Source of the DNA: Morinoia aosen
Lineage: Eukaryota > Arthropoda > Malacostraca > Amphipoda > Talitridae
Length of the DNA stretch: 64,000 nucleotides
Direction: 5' to 3'
NCBI GenBank assembly: GCA_030386875.1
Contig: CM059576.1
Location: 12,057,058 to 12,121,057 of the forward strand
The notes beneath the pieces are model-generated. The model searched no databases and was not told the origin of the DNA. It worked only from the letters and a program-made list of their open reading frames with translations. A program made the translations under genes and the position numbers. This document shows positions 31,306-43,218 of the stretch, piece by piece; position 1 is the first letter of the stretch, and each line of letters starts with the position of its first letter.

Positions 31306-32640
31306 TTGAGAACGAGAAGGGCGGAAGCGTGACGCGATATGGCAGTTAGCTGCTAGCAATACTCTCAACATGAGTGTCGCTGCTGCCACGCGTACCTCAT
31401 TTCTTCCCCCATGTTTGGTTTAGTTTCCGAGCTTAAGTGCACACAGTCGCCTATTTATGAAGATATTTCAGAAAAAAACGATAAAACGTAAAACAAAGAA
31501 AGATCCATGTTTAAAAGACATTTGCAAAACGATCGCAAGCAGAATTTCCAAAATTTAGAGTGAAGCACCAATTGCGTCATGTTCCGTTAAACAAATTGGT
31601 GATCTGTGTTTTCTTGCCATAACAAGAATCAAGTTCTGATGAAATCCCACAAGGCTCACCGTAAATTCCGAGTGTGCCATATTCTAAAGAAAAGAAAGTG
31701 CCTAATTCTGAACGCACTTTCATGCAAGATCTTCAAAATGCGAAGAAAGTGTCCATCGGTTCAGTTGACATTGCTGTACCGAATGAATCAGGGCGGAGAG
31801 ACGACAGGAGACGAGCTTCACATAATTCGCTACGAGCTTCTACTTCTAGCGTCAGCTCAGTTATTGAGATAAGAGTTATTCGTGATACTCAACTGATAAC
31901 ACGGATGTTGATATAGTATACATCTCTGAAGCTATTAATATAAATAACAAATTTTGTCACGTGCGTATGTGCCCCAATGTGACTTCTGTAAGTGTTCAAG
32001 CGTTCAAAAGGGTAAAAAACATGGATTTAACGCGTTAACTCTCAGCAAAAGCTATGTGATGATGCTCAAAATAATGTTATACCTGCTGTCACGAGAAATG
32101 CGCGCTGCAGGAAATGCGAACACATATTGCAAGGTACGCTAATTGATGAGAAACCTCACATCAGGGAGTTAGGTCGAACGAGGATATGAAATTGTCATCC
32201 TTTTCTGAAAGTTGTGGATCTCCGATGCGATCTATCGAGTTACCTAAGTTGCATGTTCAGTGTGACGAATGCACCACCTTGATTGGTGGGCAATCGGGTA
32301 CGGCCACTGAACATCTCATAACGAAGCAATTCACTCGGGATGAAAGTTGACATTTCATCTAAACGAGAGCATCTTATCAATGTTTGAAATATCCCCTGCA
32401 TACCCAAGCTGTGGAACGCGCTGTAAAGTTGTTAGCGAAGTTTCTCTACAAGTGCCTAATTATATGAAACTAGAGATGAGTTAAAAACAAAGTAGCATCA
32501 CGAGAGCGAATGTAAAGATCTGAATAGAAGAAAGATCATATTGTAGACTGATTGATTCTTGCTTGGTCCTATTACCCTTTAATTTTATTAAGATATTTCT
32601 ACGAAGAAAAAAGATTATATTGTTTAATGATTGTCTACAT
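31306..32640 (+). pseudogene. coding-like relic(s), unidentified
   Basis: Frames at 31606-31872 and 31674-31916 and broken segments to about 32520 have coding-like composition. One segment near 32398-32440 reads 'HTQAVERAVKL'. This resembles, from memory, an uncharacterised mobile-element-associated protein of arthropods; the link is weak. The region is broken by several interruptions and no complete gene is present. Confidence 0.3.
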
Positions 32641-33084
32641 TTATGTTTGCAGGTTCATTTGTTAGATCTGTATATGGAACCATAATGAATTATGTAGAAT
32701 GTGTTAAAATTATTGGGGCATGTACGACGACGAAGTTCCGTTCTATAATTTTTCTGAATATAAATAGAGAACACACAAGGATAGTGCGTGAGTCACACAC
32801 ACTCACGACAATGATGTCAGACTAACCGAGCCAGACTCACTAGTGTAAGTGCGCACTAAGTCTAGACACCGAAGTTGTAGAACATTCCAGGACCGCTTGA
32901 AGATATACAAACACAAGTATTATAACGTAACATCACATTTGACTCGTAACGACAAACATTCCTTGCAAAAAATAAGAAAAGACTACCTACAAAGAGTTCA
33001 TACATGGAAGCAGTTGTACAAAACAAAGAACTAGTTCGATCGCTGGTCCGAAGAGAAGCGTCTGGAACAATAATTATTGTAGGG
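32641..33084. other. non-coding; splice-acceptor-like motif
   Basis: 'ttgcaggttcatttgtta' at 32647-32664 is identical to 41500-41517. Nothing else recognised. Confidence 0.3.
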
Positions 33085-34660
33085 TCATGATGTGGTTACT
33101 GTGTGGTTATTGTGGCGTTATTGTGGGATTAAGGTGTGGTTATGGTTGGGTTATTGTCTGATTATCGTGTGGTTATTGCGTTGTTATTGTGTGGTTATTG
33201 TGGGGTTATTGTGTGGTTATTGTGTGGTTATTGTGTCGTTCTTGTGTTGTTATTGTGTGGTTATTGTTGGGTCATGGTGTGGTTAATGTGGGGTTATGGT
33301 GTGGTTATTGTGGGGTTATTGTGTGGTTATTGTTTGGGTTATGGTGTAGTTATTTTGCAGTTATTGTGTGGTTATTGTGTGGTTATTGTGGGGTTATTGT
33401 GTGGTTAATGAGGGGTTATTGTGAGGTTATTGTGGGGTTATTCTGTGGTTATTGTGTTGTTGTTGTCGAGTTATTGTGGGGTTAATGTGTGGTTATTGTG
33501 TGGTTATTGCGTGGTTATTGTGGCGTTATTGTTGGGTTATTGTGGGGTTATTGTGTGGTTATTGCGTGGTTATTTTGGGCTTAATTTGTTTTTAATGTGT
33601 GTTTATTGAGTGGTTATTGTGTGGTTATCGCGTGGTTATCATGTTTTCATTGTGTGGTTATTGTGTGGTTAGTGTGTGTTTATTGAGTGGTTATTGTGTG
33701 GTAATTGTGTGATTATTGAGGGGTTATGGTTTGATTGCTGTGTGGTGTGTGTGTGGTTATTGTGTGGTTATTCTGTGGTTATGTGGTTATTGTGTGGTTA
33801 TTGTGCGGCTGTTGTGTGGTAAGTGTGTGGTTATCGTGTGGTTTTTCTGTGGTTATTGTGTGGTGATTGTGTGGTTAATGTGTGCTTTTGGCGAGATTTT
33901 TGTGGGGGCTACTATTGTGGTTTTTGTGAGGTTATTGTGTGGACATTGTGGGGTTATTGAGTGGTTGTTGCGGGCTTATTGTGTGTTATTAGGTGGTTAT
34001 TGTGTGGTCACTGTGTGATAATTTTGGGGTATTGTGTGGTTATTGTGTGGTTCTCATGTGGTTATAGTGTGGTTATTGTGAGGTTATTGCTTGGTTCTTG
34101 TGGGGTTGTTGTGTGGTTCTTGTGGGGTTATTGTGTGGATATCGTTATGTTATTGTGTGGTTGTTGTAGGGGTATTGTGTGCTTATTGTGGGTTTGTTGT
34201 GTGTTATTAGTGGTTGTCGTGTGGTCATTGTGTGATAATTTTGGGGTATTGTGTGGTTATTGTGGGGCCAAATTGTATGATTATTGTGTGGTACATGCGG
34301 GGTAATTGTGAGGTTAGTGTGTGTTTAGAGTTTTTTTGGTTTTTGTGTGGCTATTGTGTTTTCATTGTGTGGTTAGCGTTTGGTTAGTGTGTGGTTATTG
34401 TTTGGTGATTGTGTGGTTAGTGTGTGTTTTGCGTGTGGTTACTTTATGGTTAGTGTGTGGTTATTGTTTGGTTATTTTCTGGTTATTGAGGGGTTATCGT
34501 GTTACTATCGTGTTTTTATTGTTGAGTTATTGTATGGTTATTGTGTGGGTATGGTGTGTTTTTTGTGGGTATTGTGTTTTTATTGGGTGGTTATTGTGCG
34601 GTTATTGTGTGGTTATTGTGTGATTATTGTAGGATTATTGTGGAATTATTGTGTGAATGT
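33085..34660. repeat. 11-bp G/T-rich minisatellite (GTGTGGTTATT), over 100 units
   Basis: About 1.57 kb of 'gtgtggttatt' units with substitutions and indels. The strand is strongly G/T-biased. The unit has no stop codon on the plus strand and its length is not a multiple of three, so all three frames run open and give hydrophobic pseudo-proteins (V/W/L/C/G/Y). Confidence 0.95.
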
Positions 34661-34719
34661 TAGGGTAGTTGTGGTATATGGCTTAATCCCTGTGTAAAAC
34701 GGCAGTAAAATAGAATATA

Positions 34720-34920
34720 AGCTGCAAAATGAGGTAAAACAAACTTTTTGTTCAGTTGTTAGGGTAAATTTTGTATTATTCTACTTGTAGGAGATGCAGA
34801 CCGACCCTTGCAGACAGCGAGAAGAAAAGAAAAGTAAAACGAATTACTTATATGAAAAAATTCAATCTAATCATAGATCCATTAAACATTGGAAGCTAAA
34901 AAAATATTTAAATTATAGAA
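34720..34920 (+). repeat. dispersed duplication, copy 1
   Basis: 'ggagatgcagaccga' and 'ccttgcagacag' followed by 'gaattactt' and 'atcatagatc' recur at 36785-36965 in the same order and orientation. Confidence 0.7.
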
Positions 34921-35339
34921 TCAAATAATATCCTTCGAACTATCTAGTATTGCGTTGGAAATATTATGACTTGAAAATACGTGTATTTCGGTTAGGTTCA
35001 AAAATAACGTTGTCATCTTAAGACTTTTTGTGAATTGATTTTCTTGCTGTGCGAATATTAATGGTAAGAAAAATTAATTTATACAACATCATTTTTTTAC
35101 AGTTTTTGCATGTAAAATTCAAATGTCATTCAAGCAGATTTTACATGAAATGAAGAAAATATGGTTTTTACTGTCATTTTCATAGTTGTTTTGACATGTT
35201 GACTTATTCTGCTACGGTTAGCATAGGTGATAAAAGTGTTTAGGTAACCAAGTATATCAAATTTTGCTGCCTACAGGCCGAGAACTCTGAGGAATGGTGC
35301 GTACTGGCAGCAGAGGCTCGAATAATGCGAAGAGAGGGA
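34921..35339. other. non-coding, nothing recognised
   Basis: AT-rich; no ORF. Confidence 0.4.
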
Positions 35340-35480
35340 GCCTAGCGCTGCACCCTGCATCCGGTATTGGATGCGATTATGAGTATTGGCTCCGGTGCCC
35401 GATGTTGAATCCTTATTTTCTTCTGAAGGTGAAGTGTACATCTGATATTGGATATTACTTCTGCCAATATTGGCCGTAGA
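35340..35480 (+). repeat. dispersed repeat related to the 41-bp minisatellite, copy A
   Basis: Contains 'gagtattggctcc', 'ggtattggat', then 'tattttcttctgaag', 'tctgatattgg' and 'ccaatattgg'. The same order is seen at 38200-38420, and inverted at 35800-35935. Confidence 0.65.
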
Positions 35481-35799
35481 TAAATGCATTATATTATGCT
35501 GTTCGTAAGTGTAATTGGGTGCTGATATTAGTGATGGATATGTGAATGGTTTTGTGATTGGATTTATTATTGGATTTGAAACTGGAGCAATAAAATAAAT
35601 AGAGCTGCTCAGACATTGTATAGTCGATTTCAGGTTAGTATTCTGGTATGAAAACATGTGCAGAATTCTCTGAATGTTCTCATCAACCATTCAACTCTTA
35701 CAGATAAATTGCACAAATGCATTATTATAAGTAGTAATTGAATTAAATAAACATTCATTTTGAATAATAATATTATTAAACCTGGCACCCACTTAATCA

Positions 35800-35935
35800 A
35801 TCTGTGGCCAATATTGGCTGAACTTATTTCCTATATCAGATCGATATGTTTACATCAAGTAGGAAATAAGAGAATATTATCCAATACTGGACACGGGAGC
35901 CAATACTCAGAATTAAACTATTCTCACACACACAC
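35800..35935 (-). repeat. dispersed repeat related to the 41-bp minisatellite, copy B
   Basis: Reverse complement gives 'gagtattggctcccgtgtcc', 'agtattggataata', 'cgatctgatat', 'aggaaataagttc' and 'agccaatattgg'. This is the same order as copies A and C. Confidence 0.65.
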
Positions 35936-36784
35936 TTCGCAGGCACAGTCCTGACATTGTACTCTATTTAGGTAATTGTGAGCCCGTGGGCTGCAAAATT
36001 GTGTACTAAAATGGCTAGTGTTTAATGCATAAAATTTAGATCTTTCAATTTTTGAGTGTATGCAAATAACTATAATTGCAATGTACAAACAACGTTCAGT
36101 TTTGTATGACAGCAAACTGTAAATGACGTGATGACCGACAGCAAACATACTTGAAAATTTGCGAAAATTTAAAATAATAAACAAATAATAATTACTTTGT
36201 TTTGAAAAATATTTCATTTCTGAACAACAATTCGTATCAATTTAATTTTTTGAAATTTTGAAGTGACATTAATATTTTTGAATATGATCCAAATTTAAGT
36301 ATTTCCAGGTGAGAATATTTACAACACGTTCATGAATAATTAGAGAGATATTATTTGATTCTCCCTAATAAATTGATTTATATTATTAATTCATGTGTAC
36401 ATAACACATTAGAGAAATTGAAACAAATATTAACATATGTGGCGACAACGTTAGTTATCAACCTAACAGAAGCGCAAGTGTTCTCATGTCAGAATATTTA
36501 CCACAAAGTAATATATAATTGGAAGGATATTATTTGATGGTCGGTCTTTTATCTCTTCAATTAGCCTCCAATATTGAGTGGATATATAATTAGATCAAAT
36601 CCTTTTGAAGTCAGTAATTAGATAACCAGGCCGCATTGAGGTCGCCTGATGAGGGACCGGTAAAGTTCGTGCACATGTGAGGTGATGGGCGTTGCTTTAT
36701 CTATACTGAATGGTGTTGTGGGTAATTCAACTTAAGCAAGTAATGATACAACGCAACATCCTGTGTAAACAACTCTAAAATACA

Positions 36785-36965
36785 ATAAGCAGTAACAATA
36801 ATTGTACAATTATCTTTACATTGAGTTGATGGCTCAATTTTGTCTCATTCTACTTGCAGGAGATGCAGACCGAGCCTTGCAGACATCGACAAGCAGACTA
36901 GAGTGAAGTGAATTACTTTCTTGTGACGGATTTATTCTAATTATAGATCTATCCAATATTGAAGG
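36785..36965 (+). repeat. dispersed duplication, copy 2
   Basis: Diverged direct copy of 34720-34920. The two flank the A/B repeat pair. Confidence 0.7.
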
Positions 36966-37599
36966 CCAATTAAAGGGTTGAGAAGGGTTAAAAAGGGGTA
37001 AATGGCTGTCCAATAATACCCGTCTAACTATTCATTCCCGCACCTCCAGAAGTGCCGGCCTACACACATCACACCTCTGACGATCACATCAAAAATAACT
37101 TTGTCGAACCGCGATTGTATATAATTTATTTATTCGATATGCTACGTGTGCACGCTAGCTTACTCGTAAAAAAGTGAATAACTGTGTGTTAAATGTATGA
37201 GTTTTCTGTTTCTTTTTTGTAATAGTACGTGATTTCATTTCGTTCTGAAATAAAATTAAACGTTTATTTTACATACTAACATTTTATTTACTTTATAACA
37301 CCCAGCTGACACGTGCAAAATGTAGGTTGTGCTCCACCCTCAAACTACCTCCAAAAAACCCTCCAACACCAGCATCATATGCGCAAAGCACATCTCTGTC
37401 AGTTCCTATCTATTCATTTCCGTGTTACCTCTTCTCTCCCCGACACACTCTGTGTCAAACTCTCTTTCCGATTTTTCTATAAGCATCGATATTTCTATAT
37501 TCTTTTGTTTTGTAAAATTGCACATGTTTCTGCAGAAAGTCTACTGAGTATTGTAAGCCGCCGTAGAATGCATGTAAACGTCGGTGTACAGCATTGGAT
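36966..37599. other. non-coding, nothing recognised
   Basis: Two overlapping frames of 72-99 aa at 37313-37612 without domains. Confidence 0.4.
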
Positions 37600-38330
37600 C
37601 GGGAATTACTGAGTATTGGCTCTTGCGTCTAGTGATGGATACGGAATTACTGAGTATTGGCTCCTACGTCCAGTATTGGTTAGGGAATTACTGAGTATTG
37701 GCTCCTGCGTCCAGTATTGGATACGGAATTACTGAGTATTGGCTCCTGCGTCCAGTATTGGTTGGGCAATTACTGGATATTGGCTCCTGCGTCCAGTATT
37801 GGATACGGAATTACTGAGTATTGGCTCCTGCGTCCAGTATTGGTTAGGGAATTACTGAGTATTGGCTCCTGCGTTTAGTATTGGATAGGGAATTACTGAG
37901 TATTGGCTCCTGCGTTCAGTATTGGACAGGGAATTACTGAGTATTGGCTCCTGCGTCCAGTATTGGACAGGGAATTACTGAGTATTGGCTCCTGCGTCCA
38001 GTATTGGATACGGAATTACTGAGTATTGGCTCCTGCGTCCAGTATTGGTTAGGGAATTACTGAGTATTGGCTCCTGCGTTTAGTATTGGATAGGGAATTA
38101 CTGAGTATTGGCTCCTGCGTTCAGTATTGGACAGGGAATTACTGAGTATTGGCTCCTGCGTCCAGTATTGGTTGGGCAATTACTGGGTATTGGCTCTAGC
38201 GTCTGGTATTTGAAAGCAGATTACTAAGTATTGGCTGTTGCATAAAGTATTGGACGAGCAATTGCTGAGTATCGGCTCCTGCGTCTAGTATTGAGTAGGA
38301 AATTACTGAGTATTGGCTGCCATATTCGTT
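37600..38330 (+). repeat. 41-bp minisatellite, about 17 units
   Basis: The unit is 'gagtattggctcctgcgtcc' plus 'agtattggttagggaattac' plus t, with a strict 41-bp period. Variants (ttaggg, tacgg, acaggg, ttgggc) recur in groups. The last units (38200-38330) are more diverged and pass into dispersed-repeat copy C. Confidence 0.95.
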
Positions 38331-38420
38331 ATTCGATACTATTCTGATATTTTCTTCCTGAGATAAAAATATCGGTCTGATATTGGAAATAAGTTCCGAC
38401 AATATTGGTCACTGATTAAT
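38200..38420 (+). repeat. dispersed repeat related to the 41-bp minisatellite, copy C
   Basis: Continues from the array with 'gatattttcttcctgag', 'cggtctgatattgg', 'aaataagttcc' and 'acaatattgg', colinear with copies A and B. Confidence 0.65.
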
Positions 38421-38570
38421 TTTGTGTTGGATGGGGATTAGGGGATGGATTGGCGGCTGCGTTTATGAATTTAACTAGCCCGCCCCCTCTCTTTGAAATG
38501 AGATAGCTGGCGAAATGAAAGAAATACCGAAGGAAATAAAAAAATTCCATCTCTCGAGAGTTGATGAGGC

Positions 38571-38787
38571 CGAGTGCACACGGCCCGTCAAAAATGTACA
38601 ATAATGTTCGACAAATCACATGACACACGTTCCTATTTGCTAAGAATTCACGTGAAATTCATTCCTACTCGAATCTGATTGATTAATATACTGGAAATTG
38701 TGGAGTTGATGGAGCTTGTATCACAGATATCACTTACTGCAGGCTGGCTTCAGGCAGACAGACGGACGCCCTTCTTATTATAACATA
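38571..38787 (+). repeat. copies of the two dispersed repeats seen at 397-570
   Basis: 38571-38610 matches the 'cggcccgtcaaaaatg' family. 38694-38787 matches 397-500. At 397-570 the same two sequences are adjacent in the reverse order. Confidence 0.55.
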
Positions 38788-39043
38788 GATCATTATTAAT
38801 AATTAATGAAACTTCATTGAAATAAACATTATCAATATATAAAAATTATTTAATATACATACTGAAAATAATAATAATTAATATACTTACTGTATCATTT
38901 GTCAGGATGAATAAAATGATTTATCAGCATATTGAATAACTTCTTCTAAAATACGTAAATTCTTCCACAACACGGAAGAAATTCCTTATATTTTCCACAA
39001 ATCCTCGGAATAGTGATATCGGTCATTGCTAGTTCAGTTATGG

Positions 39044-40258
39044 CTAGACCTTTTTCACTTCAAATTAATCTAAGTCAAGTTCAATTTAATCCGAGTCAAG
39101 TCCAAATTAATCCGAGTCAAGTTCAAATTAATCTAAGTCAAGTTCAAATTAATCCAAGTCAAGTTCAAATTAATCCGAGTCAAGTCCAAATTAATCCGAG
39201 TCAAGTTCAAATTAATCCGAGTCAATTTCAAATTAATCCGAGTCAAGTTCAAATTAATCCAAGTCAAGTTCAAATTAATCCAACCCTTAGTTGAGTTAAA
39301 AATGACGTAATAATTTGTTAATTTGAGTTTTTTGTTAAATTGGATGTGATGAGCAAAACTGGATTCGAGGATTTATTTACACTCATAGTAATTCATACAC
39401 GTGAAATTCCACTTCATCACATATATGAAATCAAATACATGCAAGTACAAAATATTATCATTGAACGAAAGGTAGATTTAATCTTTAAAAGAAATATACA
39501 AGTGTCATTCACTGATCACTAATGTACGATTCCGTTTGATTACAATTTATACATGTACATTACTACCCAGATACATTCCTGCATTAGCAATAAAAATGTT
39601 ATCCCTTCTAATTCCGAGTTCGTCAATGTGAAGAAATGTAGGATCAACTTACAATACACAATAATAATGCAAGAAAAAATGTTTCTAACTTAATACTGCT
39701 TTTATTTGTGTGTGCTCATACTTCGATGTATAATACTTTCAAGGCTTAAATATTCATAAAATGATTATTATAAAATTTATTGAAGTATGGAAAGTATTAT
39801 ATATTGAATTGTAAATAAATATTAAATTGATTAAATCTACATATCGTCCAATGATAATATATTTTACTTGCATGCATTTGATTTCATATATGTGATAAAG
39901 TGGAATTTCACGCGTATAAATATCTATGAGTGTAAATAAATCCTCGAAACCAGTTTTGCTCATCACATCCAATAGATACATATTTAACAAAAAAACTCAA
40001 ATTAACCAATTATTACGTAATTTTTGACTCAACTAAGGATTGGAGTAATTTGAACTTGACTTGGGTTAATTTGAACCTGACTCGGATTAATTTGAACTTG
40101 ACTTGGATTAATTTGAACTTGACTCGGATTAATTTGAACTTGACTCGAATTAATTTGAACTTGACTCGGATTAAATTGAACTTGACTCGGATTAAATTGA
40201 ACTTGACTCGGATTAAATTGAACTTGACTTAGATTAATTTGAAGTGAAAAAGGTGTAG
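39044..40258. mobile_element. Foldback-like element with tandem 21-bp subrepeats in inverted arms
   Basis: The termini are inverted copies of 'acctttttcacttcaaatta'. Each arm carries about ten or more 21-bp units ('caaattaatccgagtcaagtt' type) at 39060-39285 and, inverted, 40035-40245. About 200 bp of unique sequence follows in each arm (39286-39490 and 39820-40035), giving matching peptides such as 'SKTGFEDLFTLI' on opposite strands. A spacer of about 330 bp separates the arms. Long inverted repeats with internal tandem units are the hallmark of Foldback/Galileo-type elements. No transposase is present. Confidence 0.8.
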
Positions 40259-40416
40259 AATACCATAAAGTAGTTCATGTCTTCAGTAAATTTGTGGAGC
40301 AGCAATAAAAATTCATTCATCGCAGGTTTACAAAACTTAAATGTTAAAACATCATTTCAAATCTTTCACCGCTATGCATTGCTATGAAGAGTCGTTTTGA
40401 AATATTCACGGCACAC

Positions 40417-40645
40417 CTGGGGGGCATGATTGATGAGCAAGGTGAAAGTTTTTAATAGGATTTCAAAATCATGGAAGATCGATAGCGTCGCTAGGACGTT
40501 CACGTGATGACCGACTGTTGCTGGATCATTCAGCAAGACTGCACAGGGAACCGACATTCTAAACGGTCCATTATTGAACGCAAGTATCTGCTGAATAAAT
40601 CTATTATTCTTCGCAAGGCCAACTAATGAATCCGGAATGTGTTTA
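40417..40645 (-). CDS. candidate host exon, 229 bp, unidentified protein
   Basis: The minus strand shows a branch-like 'ctaac', a pyrimidine tract and acceptor 'cttcccatag'. One base and 76 open codons follow, ending at a donor (CCCCAG|GTGTGC). Without splicing the frame runs to a stop at 40372. The peptide contains 'GLAKNNRFIQQILAFNNG' and 'SVPCAVLLNDPATVGHHVN', then an amphipathic helical stretch 'LLKTFTLLINHAPQ'. It has normal protein composition and no low complexity. I do not recognise the family; a helical-repeat protein is possible. Confidence 0.4.
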
Positions 40646-40659
40646 CTATGGGAAGTGTA

Positions 40660-41505
40660 AGTAGTTAGAAACTAATTCTAGATGCTTCTGTTGGGTTTTG
40701 AGTTACAATAATTTGTACTGGTTGAAAATTGTATTAGTAGTGTCTGGTTGTCTACCTGTTCATTGCCTGCAGTAAATGGGAGATCACTCATTGTAAGAAA
40801 ATTCAATCTGAGAGGAAATACATAACTCGTGCCATTTTTGAAATCAGTGACCTAAATTTTTTCAAGAACAGGCTTCAAAGTGTATGCAACTGACGAAAAG
40901 TAAAATTTAGTTTCTCAGAGTTATCTTAGTATCAAATTCAAGATCATTCATGGAGGAGGAAACGTTAAGTTAACCAGTGGGGCATTAATCATCCGACCGT
41001 GAACGCACGTGTGAAAACAGTAGAAAAACAATATTTGACTAATAACTCCCAGAAAAATGTAGTTTCATGAAATAATTTAGAGTCAAAGTACAACCAAAAA
41101 CCTCTGTGATTGGGGCACTATTTTAAACGTACTCTCGAATACTATATCTAACTGCAGTAGGCTTTTACTTCATTTGATATGAAAATGACCTCCAAACCAC
41201 AGAAACCTCCAAGTAATTCATCTTACATGCAACCAAAAATTTACATTACTCTAAATGATTTTCTTAGATTCATTCTTTCAAAGTGTATTGACTAACTTTA
41301 TGAGATTACAAATGAGTCAACACTCCTGGGCTGAAATTTCAAGAAACTCAACTCGATTTTCAAATAGAAGTATAAATCGCATATCCCAGAAGTCGATTAC
41401 ATTCCGAAATGGAAATGTATTTTATCACTATTGCAAACTTACGCATCAATTTATGATCATCGATCCTTAACTGATGCCTAAACATTGTTTCATGCAATTT
41501 TGCAG
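40660..41505. other. non-coding, nothing recognised
   Basis: No ORF or repeat of note. Confidence 0.4.
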
Positions 41506-41674
41506 GTTCATTTGTTACATTGGTTCCCTGCAAACGCAACCAAATACACGTTGCAGTTTTATCTGCTGTCGAGCTGCAAGCGGAGGCAACAAGACAGATA
41601 ATCTCTTTGACCGGACGTGCTGCTCTGACAATGCGGCGGAGTGCAGCGGTCGTGCACAGCAACTAAATTGTTAA
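41506..41674 (+). CDS. candidate Cys-rich terminal exon
   Basis: A strong acceptor ('catgcaattttgcag') precedes a phase-1-type frame that ends in TAA. The segment is GC-richer than its flanks. It encodes a Cys-rich tail containing 'TRCSFICCRAASGG' and 'RTCCSDNAAECSGRAQQLNC'. Paired cysteines suggest a secreted, disulfide-bonded peptide. No upstream exon with a signal peptide was found and the family is unknown. The opposite strand also carries an open frame (41360-41662), so the reading is not secure. Confidence 0.3.
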
Positions 41675-43154
41675 AGCCCTCAACAGTTATTGAGAGGTCG
41701 AGCTTAAATTTACGAAGATAAACTCCTATCCGCATTGCCAGCGATAACGAACGAGTGTTTTCAACTTTTTGACCTATATTGAATCCTTAAATAACAGTGA
41801 AGAAAGTTATTTTAATCTACAACCATATGTTCTCAGCATGTCTGATACAGTCCTTCGATGGGTTGCACGCAAAAAATAAAATCATGAGTGCTTTGCCTCG
41901 TGAAATATCGTTAATGCAAACAATGGTTCTGGTCCTCATTACTTCGAATGACAGCGTGGCAAGAATTTTGGTTTAAGAATTAAATATAACGTAAATAAAA
42001 CTGCAGTGGAAAGTAATTGGTTGTCAGTGTAAAACAGAGCAATAATCAGGTATTTTGATTGAACAAGGTGTCACGAAAAAATGAGGTCATTAAATTGAGT
42101 ATATTGTTAAAATACAGCGTTAGGATATAAACGATTTCAGGATAGAATACATTGTACATGAAGATGACGCACGGTGTTTGCGTACATTTCAACGTTATAA
42201 TAAAAATGAGTAAAAATTGGACGTGTCTCGTAACATAGGATATTAAAGCACAATAAAGTATTATGGTAAAGTATTTGACAACAAGGGAAACTTGTGCAAA
42301 AGTATTTCATGAGAAGAGGGAGCATTATGATTAGGTTGAGTATAATTAGCAAAGGTTATCAAATGAAGCAATGAGAGATTTAGTTTTTCCGTCCTTCCGC
42401 CATTGTCAGATAAGGAGGAATTACTCAAATTATTGTTAATGCCACATGTAGAGAAAATCATGCACTAAGATCAATTTCAAAGTATATGTATGCCACATCA
42501 AAGATGCTTACAGTGATGCACAAACACAACGTTCCTCCTCAAAGTAACGGTATATTTAGTCGAAACTCTGAAGAATATAAAAATATCGCTGTAAAATCTA
42601 CCCGGTCAAAAGTGTATTAACGCCTTTATTCGGAGCAAAAGAATAATTATAATAGTACGAGTGTTACTTGAGATTAACAAAAGAAGAATTACGAAGAATA
42701 AGTCATTTATAACTAATACGTATGATTCAATATGGCTAATGACTAATGCATATTATATTATTGCATCACTATGCAATAAAGACTACCTCCCTCAACACTG
42801 ATGCCAACATTTCACTTAGAATGATGTTTCAGTTTTTTCATTTCACTTTCGTGGGATGAAAATTCGCGAGAATAAATTTGATCTCTGTATTTGGGTAAAC
42901 AAGTATAGAGAGGCATATGTATATATATATAAAATCATTACAAAAGGCAGATGAAATAAATTCCACAGAAAGTGAAACATTTATGAGATGCGTTGTACAG
43001 CGGCGGTCCCTCAATTCACCGTACAACATAAGGAAATAAAGAGGCTCAGGCAACCGCGGTAGACTTGCTGCGGATCAGAGGGACGATATATGGACAGAAA
43101 GTCAACATAGTGAGCATAAAAGAGCACTGAGTGCTTTGTGCCTATATTTTGCAG
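41675..43154. other. non-coding, nothing recognised
   Basis: Short frames under 75 aa; AT-rich. Confidence 0.4.
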
Positions 43155-43218
43155 AGGACACTATGGTCACGGGAGGAGGATAGCCAAAATTTCCGCCATT
43201 GGTGCTTATTGTTGTGAG
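43155..43218 (+). CDS. candidate 64-bp exon with strong splice sites
   Basis: The acceptor 'gcctatattttgcag' and donor GAG|GTAAGTATT are both near consensus. One frame is open through the exon (1 base plus 21 codons): GHYGHGRRIAKISAIGAYCC then E, ending in phase 0. It could equally be untranslated. No family recognised. Confidence 0.3.

Noticed and set aside
33092-34697. Hydrophobic 60-115-aa frames resembling membrane proteins
   Set aside because: They are translations of the 11-bp G/T-rich array. The same peptide appears in all three frames.
39013-39294. Repeat protein with QINPSQV heptads
   Set aside because: It is the 21-bp subrepeat of the Foldback-like arm. The inverted arm gives a different peptide (NLTRINL), so there is no sign of protein-level selection.
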